Source: an uncultured Coriobacteriaceae bacterium
GTDB taxonomy: Bacteria > Actinomycetota > Coriobacteriia > Coriobacteriales > Eggerthellaceae
Assembly: GCA_946623915.1 (NCBI GenBank)
Contig: CAMORQ010000105.1
Coordinates: 1-6,826 of the forward strand
DNA: 6,826 nt
Reading direction: 5' to 3'
Shown here: positions 1 to 5,720 of the stretch, piece after piece
Numbering within the stretch: the stretch's first letter is position 1
How the letters are laid out: every line of letters starts with the position of its first letter
Program-made: the position numbers and the translations under genes
Notes under the pieces: model-generated
What the model was told of the DNA's origin: nothing
Seen by the model: only the letters and a program-made list of their open reading frames with translations
Databases searched by the model: none

Positions 1-37
1 ACACATTCTTGCATGACACCAACGCGTCGTAGATGAG

Positions 38-98
38 TGGAACAAACGTCCTGGACAAATGTTCCAGACTGGAACAAACGTCCTGGACTAATGTTCCA
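38..98. repeat. Two tandem 29-bp palindromic repeats, 32-bp period
   Basis: Copies lie at 38-66 and 70-98 and differ at one base. Each begins TGGAACA and ends TGTTCCA, a perfect 7-bp inverted pair, around a second inner dyad GTCC-T-GGAC. Nested dyads repeated at about three helical turns look like paired binding sites for a dimeric regulator. A further GTCC follows at 102-105. No T-run follows either copy, so a terminator is less likely. The gene they serve is probably off the left edge; a minus-strand ATG at 12-14 is possible but lacks a convincing ribosome-binding site. Confidence 0.8.
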
Positions 99-103
99 AT
101 GTC

Positions 104-304
104 CTAGGGGTTTGCCTCGGGTATCGTCACCTTCACTACGGTTCCGCCCCCTTCGCGGGGAGAGATTTCCATGGTGCCATTGCACATCACCGCAAGGCGC
201 TGTCGGATGTTCGCCAAGGTAGTATTCGGGTCGTCACCATGACAAGGGGACAGGTCATTTGTCATATCTTCGGTGCGGTTTCCAAGCATGATTCGCCGTG
301 CCAT
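104..304 (-). pseudogene. Sensor histidine kinase C-terminal remnant (HATPase end)
   Basis: The open frame encodes 66 residues. About the last 45 resemble the end of a HATPase_c domain of LytS/NarL-partner type kinases: TLANIRQRLAVMCNGTMEI (the G2-box helix, usually GLANIRERL) then EGGGTVVKVTIPE, matching the usual G-x-GT-x-V-x-I-x-IP terminal strand. No N, D/G1 or phosphoacceptor His box is present, and the first ~20 residues do not fit the family. The ATG at 304 has no Shine-Dalgarno sequence. A complete kinase needs several hundred more residues, but the upstream DNA is the 3' end of an unrelated gene. I read it as a truncated fossil; the natural stop at 104-106 appears to be the original C-terminus. 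It is unlikely to be functional. Confidence 0.7.
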
Positions 305-322
305 ATGAGGGTCGGGTGATAG

Positions 323-350
323 GGGGAAAGAGTGTTGGCGGCACCTTCCC
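323..350 (-). terminator. Weak hairpin just after the GT2-GH3 stop
   Basis: GGGAA (323-327) pairs with TTCCC (346-350) around an inner GTG/CAC stem (332-334 with 342-344). It lies four bases past the stop codon of the minus-strand fusion gene, where a terminator would be expected. The stem is interrupted and there is no T-tract, so this is only a candidate. Confidence 0.2.
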
Positions 351-353
351 TGG

Positions 354-2453
354 TTAATAGATGGTGAACCGGACGGAGGAGAAGTCCACTTCCCTCACGT
401 AGACGAAGTGGTCCGTCACGTAACGATAGAGCCCTGCCTGGTTGGTCACGACCAACTGGTAGGGTTTGTCGTTTTCGGCTTCGCTTAGGCTCAACGTCCG
501 GTCGTCCGAGTCGTCGTCCGTCAGCGGCAGGAGTTCGTAGAAGTTTGACCCTGTAGCCGATGACATGGAGAAAAGATCCGTATCATCCGCTACGGCCTTC
601 CCCAGAAGTGCAATGGGCGAATACAGATAGCCATGATTGTGGGGAAGGTCGCCGGTGAAAGCCTTCATCTCGCGCATGGATTCGTACATCTCGCCTGCGC
701 CGTAGGCAACCGTACGCTCGAGTTTCGGCCAGAGCGCACGCGCGATGGGCCCATCTGGGTTCTGCGACAGGACCTCGTTCACCTCCGCGGCACGATCCGG
801 GTCCTGTTCGGCAACAAGCGCGAGTACGGCATCCTGCTCCGTGCGCAAAAGCGCGAAGGCATGCGCGAGCTTGCCGGTGTCGAAGGAGACAAGCTGCTCC
901 AAATCCGGCGACAGAAGCGCATCCGCCACCAGATGCATATACAAGTCGTCGCCCTCGTGAGAATAGTAAACGCCGCCCTTGGAACTGAGGTCGATTTCGT
1001 ATTCCGGATGGCTCGGGATATAGTCGTTGATCAGGTTACGCACCAAGGTTGATTCCATGTCGGATACAAGGGCTTGGTCATTGGTGATCCTCTTCGGGTT
1101 CTGGATGTTTGCGAAAAACGCGCTCTTCTTACGTGTAAGCACCTCGGAGAGTGCATCGACATACTGGATAAAATGATGCTGCGTGCTGGGCAGCAAAAGG
1201 CTTCCGTCTCCCGCCGTGAAGTAGCACTGGATAGGCGATGACGTCAGGATGTTTTGCTCCCCGATGTTCGTCTGCAGGGCGATAAGCGGCTTCAGGGTTT
1301 CCACCGTGTTAAGCGGGACGCGGAAGCGGTAGGCGTCTATCGTCTTCAGGGTTTTGAAGGAGTACTTCTCTCCATAGTCTGTGGACGCGTTTCTCAGGAG
1401 GATTTTGAACAGTGCGTTGGACCCGTTCTGCATGCTCTGAACATGGGGGCCCGCATAGGGGTTCTCTGGATTCAGTATCACCTCGCGCGGGATGTAGTAG
1501 AACATCTGGCAGGTATCCAGATCCCGGCCCTTGGAAGGCTCGAGCATCTTCGAGTCCAGGATGTAGGGAGCCAGAATGTCGCGAATCTGCCCGCGCTCTT
1601 CGGCGGTGATGGATTTGGAGTTGAGGATGAAGAAGGATTCGCGCAGGCACAGGCCTTGGACGTCGTCGGTCTCGATGCCGTATTGCAAGAACATGTCGAA
1701 GAGCTTTGCAAAGCCCTTGGCATAGGAAATAAGCGTGGCTCCGTCTTTATCGGTGCTTTGCACAAGGGATTCGCTGTTGACGTAGTAGTGATAGCCGATC
1801 ATTTGGGGAAGGTAGCAGATCCGATCTGCGGTGGCGAACACCTGCGCAACATATGCCATGTCTTCCGCATAGGGAATATCCTCGTCGAATGTAAGATTGT
1901 TGCGTACCAGGAATTCGCGGTCGTAGGCTTTGGAGGTGACCATGCCGAAGACGCCGTCGAACATCTTCTCGACGTCCCAGTTCCCCTTCTCGACGATGAC
2001 CCTTTCGTTGGCCTGGTTCCACAGGAGGGTTTCCGTATACACCTCCAGTCCAGGACGCTCGAGCTCGTATTCCCTCCGGAAACACACGACCTGAGAATGG
2101 GATTGTTGGAACTCGTTCAGAACAGCTTCGAAGCACCAGGGCGTGAAGCTGTCGTCGCCGTCGAGATAGGCAACATAGGGCGCCGTCGCAAAGGCAAGGC
2201 CGTAATTCCTTGGGCTGGACGGGGTTTTGGCATCGTTGTTCAACACCGGCGTGAGCACGTTGCCGCACCCCTGGAACTTTTTTGGCACTTCTTCAAGATA
2301 GCGCTCTTCGCAGTTGTGTAGGACGATGATCCACTGGATGTTCTCGAAGCCGATCGTCTGGGAAACGACGGAATCGCGCGCCGCCTGAAACATGGCAAGA
2401 TCGACGTTGTGGAAAGGGGTGATTACCGATATCGCATATTCTTTCTGACCCAT
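354..2453 (-). CDS. Glycosyltransferase family 2 / GH3-like fusion protein
   Basis: 699 residues from the chosen ATG at 2453, which is preceded by GGAGAGAGCACC; an in-frame ATG at 2486 (+11 residues) lacks a ribosome-binding site. Residues ~5-235 are a GT-A family 2 transferase: AISVITPFHN, SPRNYGL (80-86), the metal-binding YLDGDD (96-101) and acidic AED (196-198). Residues ~335-695 match the GH3 acyl-acid amido synthetase fold: STDYG (357-361), the NILTSSPI strand, ALWPKL (573-578), GYLYSP (608-613), NFYELLPL (637-644) and LVVTNQAGLYRY (667-678). GH3 enzymes adenylate a carboxylate and transfer it to an amine. Here the usual SSGTTxG loop is replaced by FTAGDGSL, RYRxGD reads RYVTDH, and the ~150-residue C-terminal lid is absent. 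The GT part should transfer a sugar from a nucleotide donor on the cytoplasmic side. Whether the GH3 part is catalytic is doubtful. No transmembrane segment is seen. Frame is intact throughout. Confidence 0.82.
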   Translation of the reverse strand: MGQKEYAISVITPFHNVDLAMFQAARDSVVSQTIGFENIQWIIVLHNCEERYLEEVPKKFQGCGNVLTPVLNNDAKTPSSPRNYGLAFATAPYVAYLDGDDSFTPWCFEAVLNEFQQSHSQVVCFRREYELERPGLEVYTETLLWNQANERVIVEKGNWDVEKMFDGVFGMVTSKAYDREFLVRNNLTFDEDIPYAEDMAYVAQVFATADRICYLPQMIGYHYYVNSESLVQSTDKDGATLISYAKGFAKLFDMFLQYGIETDDVQGLCLRESFFILNSKSITAEERGQIRDILAPYILDSKMLEPSKGRDLDTCQMFYYIPREVILNPENPYAGPHVQSMQNGSNALFKILLRNASTDYGEKYSFKTLKTIDAYRFRVPLNTVETLKPLIALQTNIGEQNILTSSPIQCYFTAGDGSLLLPSTQHHFIQYVDALSEVLTRKKSAFFANIQNPKRITNDQALVSDMESTLVRNLINDYIPSHPEYEIDLSSKGGVYYSHEGDDLYMHLVADALLSPDLEQLVSFDTGKLAHAFALLRTEQDAVLALVAEQDPDRAAEVNEVLSQNPDGPIARALWPKLERTVAYGAGEMYESMREMKAFTGDLPHNHGYLYSPIALLGKAVADDTDLFSMSSATGSNFYELLPLTDDDSDDRTLSLSEAENDKPYQLVVTNQAGLYRYVTDHFVYVREVDFSSVRFTIY

Positions 2454-2460
2454 GGTGCTC

Positions 2461-2553
2461 TCTCCGCATCTACCCGTTTCGTCCATTCGCTATGCCGAAA
2501 ACGAGCGCTCGAAGGTTACTGTTTGTAGTTGCATTATCGCACGGAGAAGGCGC
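2461..2553 (-). repeat. Leader/promoter block duplicated at 6697-6789
   Basis: This 93-bp block aligns without gaps to 6697-6789, with 79 identical positions by my count. It holds the promoter, the 5' leader and the first in-frame ATG region of the GT2-GH3 gene. Two subblocks are perfectly conserved: GTTACTGTTTGTAGT (2515-2529) and ATTATCGCACGGAGA (2533-2547). The second copy heads a deleted version of the same gene. Confidence 0.85.
2533..2541 (-). promoter_or_regulatory. Extended -10 promoter of the GT2-GH3 gene
   Basis: On the minus strand this reads TGC-GATAAT, an extended -10 element about 80 bases upstream of the chosen start codon. A poor -35 (TTGCGT, 2558-2563) sits at a 19-bp spacing and is not conserved in the duplicate at 6769-6777, whereas the extended -10 is. 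The implied transcript has a leader of roughly 70 bases. Confidence 0.5.
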
Positions 2554-2589
2554 CAAAACGCAAGGGAGACATTATAACGGTCGTTATGA

Positions 2590-2694
2590 AGCAACGGCGA
2601 AATGGAGCAGGTACTTATCTCAGCACATGGCAACTCGCTGCGCTCGCTTGTCATGCAGTTCGACAAGCTGGGCGAAGAAGACAGCGTCGCTGCG
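2590..2694 (+). pseudogene. gpmA: 2,3-bisphosphoglycerate-dependent phosphoglycerate mutase, 3' fragment
   Basis: The plus strand encodes EQVLISAHGNSLRSLVMQFD followed by KLGEEDSV. This is the well-known C-terminal motif of GpmA (family form roughly VLIAAHGNSLRALVKYLD), which carries the second catalytic histidine, followed by the SxEEI helix. A stop (TGA, 2587-2589) precedes it closely, and the expected LNIPTGxPLVYE continuation is missing after about 2694, where the reading frame turns into unrelated sequence. Only about 30 of ~230-250 residues survive. It cannot be functional and marks an insertion/deletion scar between the two intact neighbours. Confidence 0.75.
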
Positions 2695-2769
2695 CTGCTC
2701 GGCGGCACAGGCGCACAGGAGCATGCCCGACGCAAGCACAACGGCCGCGGTTATCGTTCGCAAACCCAT
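2620..2769 (-). pseudogene. Lipoprotein signal-peptide fragment (49-aa frame)
   Basis: The ATG at 2769 follows GGGGGAGG with good spacing. It opens a 49-residue frame with a lipoprotein-like start: a basic MGLRT, a hydrophobic stretch ITAAVVLASGMLL, then CACAAEQ with a possible lipobox LCAC and lipidated Cys21. After about residue 27 the frame runs antisense through the gpmA fragment and ends in QRVAMC, so the mature protein has been lost. It lies 50 bp downstream of the metallophosphoesterase stop on the same strand and could be cotranscribed. A genuine tiny lipoprotein cannot be excluded, but truncation is more likely. Confidence 0.45.
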
Positions 2770-2818
2770 GGCCTCCCCCATTCTCTGCAAGCCGTGAAAT
2801 CGTCTGCCCAGATGCCTC

Positions 2819-3916
2819 TTACGCCGGCTGAAGGCTTACCACCTCGTAGTGGCAGCCTTCTTCGGTGCGGAACGGGAAGCACCACCCAGAGGCGCCGCTG
2901 CTGATGTAAAGCTCCGTTTCGCCATGGTGGAAGAAGCCGTAGGCGTCGTAGCCTGCCAGCCTGTAAACCGCCTGCAGGGGGAACAGCTGGCCCGCATGCG
3001 AATGCCCCGACATCTGCAGGTCCGCACCTGATGCGACCATGTCTTGCGTCTCGTAAGGCGAATGGTCGGCAAGCAGGACGAAGGCATCGTCGGGGCGCGG
3101 CGCGATCTGCCCCACATCCTTCCTGCTTGGCATGCTGTAGTCCTCGCGCCCGAAAAGGACCAGGTCATCAGAGATACGAACCCATTCGTCCTGCAGGATA
3201 TGGATGCCGTTTGCACGCATGGCCTGCTCAAGTTCTTCCGGCGTGAAAGTTCGCTCGGCGGCGGGGCGGTCCATCTGCCGGTCGTGGTTGCCATAAATGA
3301 AATACACCGGCGCTTTCACTGCGCCGAACAGGGCGAAGACCTCCTCCATCTCTTCGCGCGTGGTGAAGGCATCGACGATGTCGCCGCCAAGCACCACGAA
3401 GTCCGCCCCTTCGGCGTCGATGCGCTGAATTGTCTGCCGGGTGGTTTGCATGCTCTGCGCAGACCCGACATGCAGGTCGGCAACGAAGACGAAGGTGTGG
3501 GGGCTGGCAAGCTTGCCGGAGGACACCTCGACATGGTTCGCTGAGACGATCTGCATATTAATAGTTCCGAATAGGAGGAATGCGACTGTGCAGACAATGC
3601 TGAGCGCAATCTGCAGGCGCGAGCGGTTCATTTTCTTGCTTGCCTGCCCGACGATCAAGGCAAGCAGATCTGCCACAGCGTCTCCGAAAAGCGCTACATA
3701 CAATGCCCCGAGCGCGAAGAGCGCCCAGTAGGGCAAGGGCGCGGTGCCCGCCATAACCCCGAACGCGACCAGCGTTCCCAGGAAACATTTTCCGACCGCC
3801 AACAGAACGCGAGGAAGCATCCAACCACGTGCGCGGATGGGGCGCTGAACTAAGACCAGCGCAGCGAGCCAGGCTGCAACCAGCAAGCCCCAGATTATGT
3901 AAAGGACAACATTCAT
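2819..3916 (-). CDS. Membrane-anchored calcineurin-like metallophosphoesterase
   Basis: 365 residues from ATG 3916. A longer open frame back to 4186 is rejected because its first 86 residues are hydrophilic junk antisense to a leader remnant; ATG 3928 is a close alternative. Four hydrophobic segments (about 2-23, 34-56, 61-88, 101-120) precede the catalytic domain. The basic loops RPIRAR and KKMNRSR put loops 1 and 3 in the cytoplasm, so the catalytic domain should face outside. All metallophosphoesterase motifs are present: DLH (147-149), GGDIVD (177-182), GNHD (209-212), ADH (283-285) and GHSHAGQ (304-310). These ligate two metal ions and hydrolyse phosphomono- or diesters. It resembles the YkuE/YaeI-type family. 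The substrate is unknown; a lipid or cell-wall phosphoester is plausible from topology. The ribosome-binding site is weak. A TAAAAT at ~3926-3931 (minus) could be a -10, implying a very short leader. Confidence 0.9.
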   Translation of the reverse strand: MNVVLYIIWGLLVAAWLAALVLVQRPIRARGWMLPRVLLAVGKCFLGTLVAFGVMAGTAPLPYWALFALGALYVALFGDAVADLLALIVGQASKKMNRSRLQIALSIVCTVAFLLFGTINMQIVSANHVEVSSGKLASPHTFVFVADLHVGSAQSMQTTRQTIQRIDAEGADFVVLGGDIVDAFTTREEMEEVFALFGAVKAPVYFIYGNHDRQMDRPAAERTFTPEELEQAMRANGIHILQDEWVRISDDLVLFGREDYSMPSRKDVGQIAPRPDDAFVLLADHSPYETQDMVASGADLQMSGHSHAGQLFPLQAVYRLAGYDAYGFFHHGETELYISSGASGWCFPFRTEEGCHYEVVSLQPA

Positions 3917-4022
3917 CTTATATGTCATTTTACACTTTGAATCGGGCGCGCAAGGACGCACCCCCGCCCCCCCTTGCCTCATAGGCCGGCATGGCGCCTT
4001 TTCGGCGATTGCGGGCCCTGTC

Positions 4023-4036
4023 GGCATGCACATGCC
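4023..4036. promoter_or_regulatory. GGCATG-CA-CATGCC dyad
   Basis: A 6-bp perfect inverted pair separated by two bases lies 24 bp upstream of the Tat-leader remnant start. It could be an old operator for the lost gene. No other copy was seen; GGCATGGC at 3989 shares one half. Confidence 0.2.
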
Positions 4037-4060
4037 AAGCCAGACGCAAGGGGGAACAGC

Positions 4061-4114
4061 ATGAGCGAAATCACGAGACGCGGGTTCGTCGCCAACCAGG
4101 GCAAGGCAAAGTAG
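4061..4114 (+). pseudogene. Tat-type leader remnant of a lost exported protein
   Basis: AAGGGGG (4048-4054) lies six bases before ATG 4061, an excellent ribosome-binding site. The frame reads MSEITRRGFVANQGKAK and stops at 4112-4114. TRRGFV has the shape of a twin-arginine (S/T-R-R-x-F-x) motif of the kind that opens molybdopterin and flavin oxidoreductases in this lineage, but the hydrophobic region and mature protein that should follow are absent. I read it as the 5' stub of a deleted Tat substrate; the identity of the lost enzyme cannot be told. A 17-residue peptide of its own is possible but unsupported. Confidence 0.4.
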
Positions 4115-4127
4115 CCCTCCATATCCC

Positions 4128-4175
4128 ATGACGAGGGACGGGTGCTTTTCGTCATTCTTCATTCCTTCGTCATTC
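4128..4175. repeat. TTCGTCAT element, left flank of the ATPase gene
   Basis: ATGACGA (4128-4134) pairs with TCGTCAT (4149-4155) in a small hairpin. TTCGTCATTC occurs at 4148-4157 and again at 4166-4175. The 18-mer ACGGGTGCTTTTCGTCAT (4138-4155) recurs exactly at 5644-5661, on the other side of the ATPase gene. Confidence 0.75.
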
Positions 4176-4182
4176 GGGGGTA

Positions 4183-4274
4183 CCAACTAACCGATTCATA
4201 ATAGTCCAACTAACCGATTATAAATAGTCCAACTAACCGGTTCAAAACTGTCCAACTAGCTGATTCATGCTATC
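4183..4274. repeat. Four 23-bp tandem repeats upstream of the ATPase gene
   Basis: Units start at 4183, 4206, 4229 and 4252, all exactly 23 bp apart, with core CCAACTAACCGATT followed by a variable A/T-rich tail and GT. The third unit carries the perfect palindrome AACCGGTT; the fourth, nearest the gene, has diverged to AGCTGATT. Units 1 and 2 contain -10-like CATAAT (4197-4202) and TATAAA (4219-4224), so the promoter may lie within the array. The position 24 bp upstream of the ATPase start suggests an operator array controlling that gene, possibly bound by its own product. Confidence 0.85.
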
Positions 4275-4294
4275 ATGTCGCCTGAGGTGATAGC
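4269..4294 (+). promoter_or_regulatory. Ribosome-binding site partly inside a 7-bp stem
   Basis: GAGGTGA (4284-4290) lies seven bases before the ATPase ATG and decides that start. GCTATCA (4269-4275) and TGATAGC (4288-4294) are perfect inverted repeats whose 3' arm overlaps the end of the ribosome-binding site. The stem could modulate translation or, as DNA, be a further protein-binding dyad next to the repeat array. Confidence 0.5.
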
Positions 4295-4297
4295 ATA

Positions 4298-5587
4298 ATG
4301 CCACATAGAACAATCAAAGAGCTACCTGATGACGGGTACCTCCCGAGAATTGCGGACGGCATGCTGGAGCGTGCGTTACGCTCTTCGGGTGCCGTGAGCA
4401 TCAGGGGACCCAAATGGTGCGGCAAGACCGCGACGGGCGAACGCCAGTCCGCAAGCCAGGTATTCATGCAAGACCCCGACCGGAGCGCCACGCTGCTCGC
4501 ACTCGCAGACAGCAAGCCCTCGGCCATCCTCGAGGGCGAGGAGCCAAGGCTCATCGACGAATGGCAAATGGCCCCGCAGCTCTGGGACGCCGTAAGGTTC
4601 GCCGTTGACAGGGGCCACGGGCGGGGAAGGTTCATCCTCACGGGCTCCTCGACCCCGCGCAGGCGGCCCGCGCACTCCGGCATCGGGCGGATAGCAAGCC
4701 TGAACATGGGCACGATGACCCTTTTCGAAACCGAAGAATCGAACGGCTCCGTGTCGCTTTCCGACCTGTTCGCCAGCGGCGGCGAGGGCGTGGGAGGCAT
4801 CTGCGACCTCGACATAGACGATTATGCGTTCGCCATCTGCCGGGGAGGCTGGCCCGAGGCCGTCACCGAGCAAGACGATCGCATCGCACTCTCGATGGCG
4901 GGTGACTACGTGCAGGAGCTACTTGAGCGCGACATCGAGGAAATGGACGAGAAGCCGCGCAATTCAACCTGGATGCGCGCGCTGCTCAGGTCGTACGCAC
5001 GAAACATCGCTACGGAAGCCGCCGCGACGACGATAGCCACCGACATGCAGGGACATGTTCCTTCCAGCGAGACGGTTGCGGACTACCTCGATGCCCTAAC
5101 GCGCGCATGCGTGGTCGAAGATCTCGAAGCGTGGAACCCGAGCCTTCGGTCGAAGACCGCCGTGCGCACTAGCCCCACCAGGCATTTCTGCGATCCTTCG
5201 ATCGCCGCGGCGATGCTTGGCGTGTCGCCTGCTGGCCTGCGCGAAGACTTCGAAACGTTCGGCCTGCTGTTCGAGTCCTTATGTGTGCACGACCTGCGCG
5301 TGTACGCGCGGGCGCTAGGCGGCGACGTGTTCCATTACCGCGACAAGACGGGGCTCGAAGCCGACGCCGTCATCCACCTGCACGATGGACGTTGGGCACC
5401 CGTGGAGGTGAAACTCGGCAATCGTTTCATAGACGATGCGGCAAAACATCTGCTGAAGCTTGCGAACAGAGTCGACCAGAAGCGCCAGGGAGCGCCATCG
5501 TTCCTCATGGTCCTCTCCGCTACCCAAGCCGCCTACCTGCGGGATGACGGAGTGATCGTAGCCCCGCTGGGAACGCTTGCGCCCTAA
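4298..5587 (+). CDS. AAA_14 / DUF4143 family ATPase
   Basis: 429 residues. The N-terminal AAA_14 domain has Walker A GPKWCGKT (37-44), Walker B RLIDEWQ (84-90) and a sensor strand FILTGSS (112-118). The DUF4143 region follows with GGWPEAV (183-189), the RDI helix motif (211-213) and the winged-helix-like segment around DYLDAL (262-267). The C-terminus GLEADAVI (352-359) plus PVEVKLG (368-374) has the ExD...ExK spacing of a PD-(D/E)XK nuclease fold. Length is normal for the family and no motif is missing. The cellular role of these ATPases is not established; they are scattered among genomes, often as solitary genes. The clear ribosome-binding site at 4284-4290 fixes the start. It is transcribed alone, divergent from the metallophosphoesterase gene, behind its own tandem repeats and between shared flanking sequences, suggesting an autonomous cassette. 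Confidence 0.93.
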   Translation: MPHRTIKELPDDGYLPRIADGMLERALRSSGAVSIRGPKWCGKTATGERQSASQVFMQDPDRSATLLALADSKPSAILEGEEPRLIDEWQMAPQLWDAVRFAVDRGHGRGRFILTGSSTPRRRPAHSGIGRIASLNMGTMTLFETEESNGSVSLSDLFASGGEGVGGICDLDIDDYAFAICRGGWPEAVTEQDDRIALSMAGDYVQELLERDIEEMDEKPRNSTWMRALLRSYARNIATEAAATTIATDMQGHVPSSETVADYLDALTRACVVEDLEAWNPSLRSKTAVRTSPTRHFCDPSIAAAMLGVSPAGLREDFETFGLLFESLCVHDLRVYARALGGDVFHYRDKTGLEADAVIHLHDGRWAPVEVKLGNRFIDDAAKHLLKLANRVDQKRQGAPSFLMVLSATQAAYLRDDGVIVAPLGTLAP

Positions 5588-5613
5588 CAAGCTATTCGCC
5601 GCCCAAGAAACCT

Positions 5614-5638
5614 TATGACGAATAGGTATGACGAATAG
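5614..5638. repeat. Tandem TATGACGAATAG pair
   Basis: The 12-mer TATGACGAATAG occurs at 5614-5625 and 5627-5638 (13-bp period). An inverted CTATTCG lies at 5592-5598, just after the ATPase stop. Both units contain ATGACGAA, the same 8-mer seen in the left flank and in the terminator arms. Confidence 0.65.
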
Positions 5639-5645
5639 AGGGAAC

Positions 5646-5688
5646 GGGTGCTTTTCGTCATAGAGGACCAGAATGACGAAAAGCACCC
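5646..5688. terminator. 16-bp perfect inverted repeat between convergent genes
   Basis: GGGTGCTTTTCGTCAT (5646-5661) and its exact complement (5673-5688) enclose an 11-base loop. It lies between the end of the plus-strand ATPase gene and the end of the minus-strand hydrolase gene, as expected of a bidirectional terminator. On the plus strand it is followed by CGCCCCTTTTC rather than a long T-run. The left arm is shared with the left flank of the ATPase gene, so it may instead be a mobile or recombination element used as a terminator. Confidence 0.6.
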
Positions 5689-5720
5689 GCCCCTTTTCGC
5701 CATTCCCCTTTTCGTCACCT

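Noticed and set aside
38..98. CRISPR or intrinsic terminator
   Set aside because: Only two copies with a 3-bp gap, so no spacers; no T-run follows the hairpins on either strand.
354..356. Frameshifted GH3 lid domain beyond the stop
   Set aside because: I read the other two minus-strand frames through 104-353 and saw nothing GH3-like; the sequence passes into the histidine-kinase fragment.
1254..2321. 355-codon plus-strand open frame opposite the fusion gene
   Set aside because: It lies wholly antisense to a gene with clear GT2 and GH3 motifs, shows no recognisable domain and has no ribosome-binding site. It is a composition shadow.
2490..2741. 83-residue minus-strand frame and overlapping plus-strand frames at 2492-2831
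   Set aside because: They are Cys/Ser/Arg-rich shadows of the gpmA and lipoprotein fragments, apart from the stretch reported as gpmA.
3917..4186. N-terminal extension of the metallophosphoesterase
   Set aside because: The extra residues are Cys/Pro-rich, run antisense to the Tat-leader remnant and through the TTCGTCAT repeats, and precede the natural first membrane segment at MNVVLYIIWG.
4183..4274. CRISPR array
   Set aside because: Repeats are directly tandem with no unique spacers between them and no cas genes are present.
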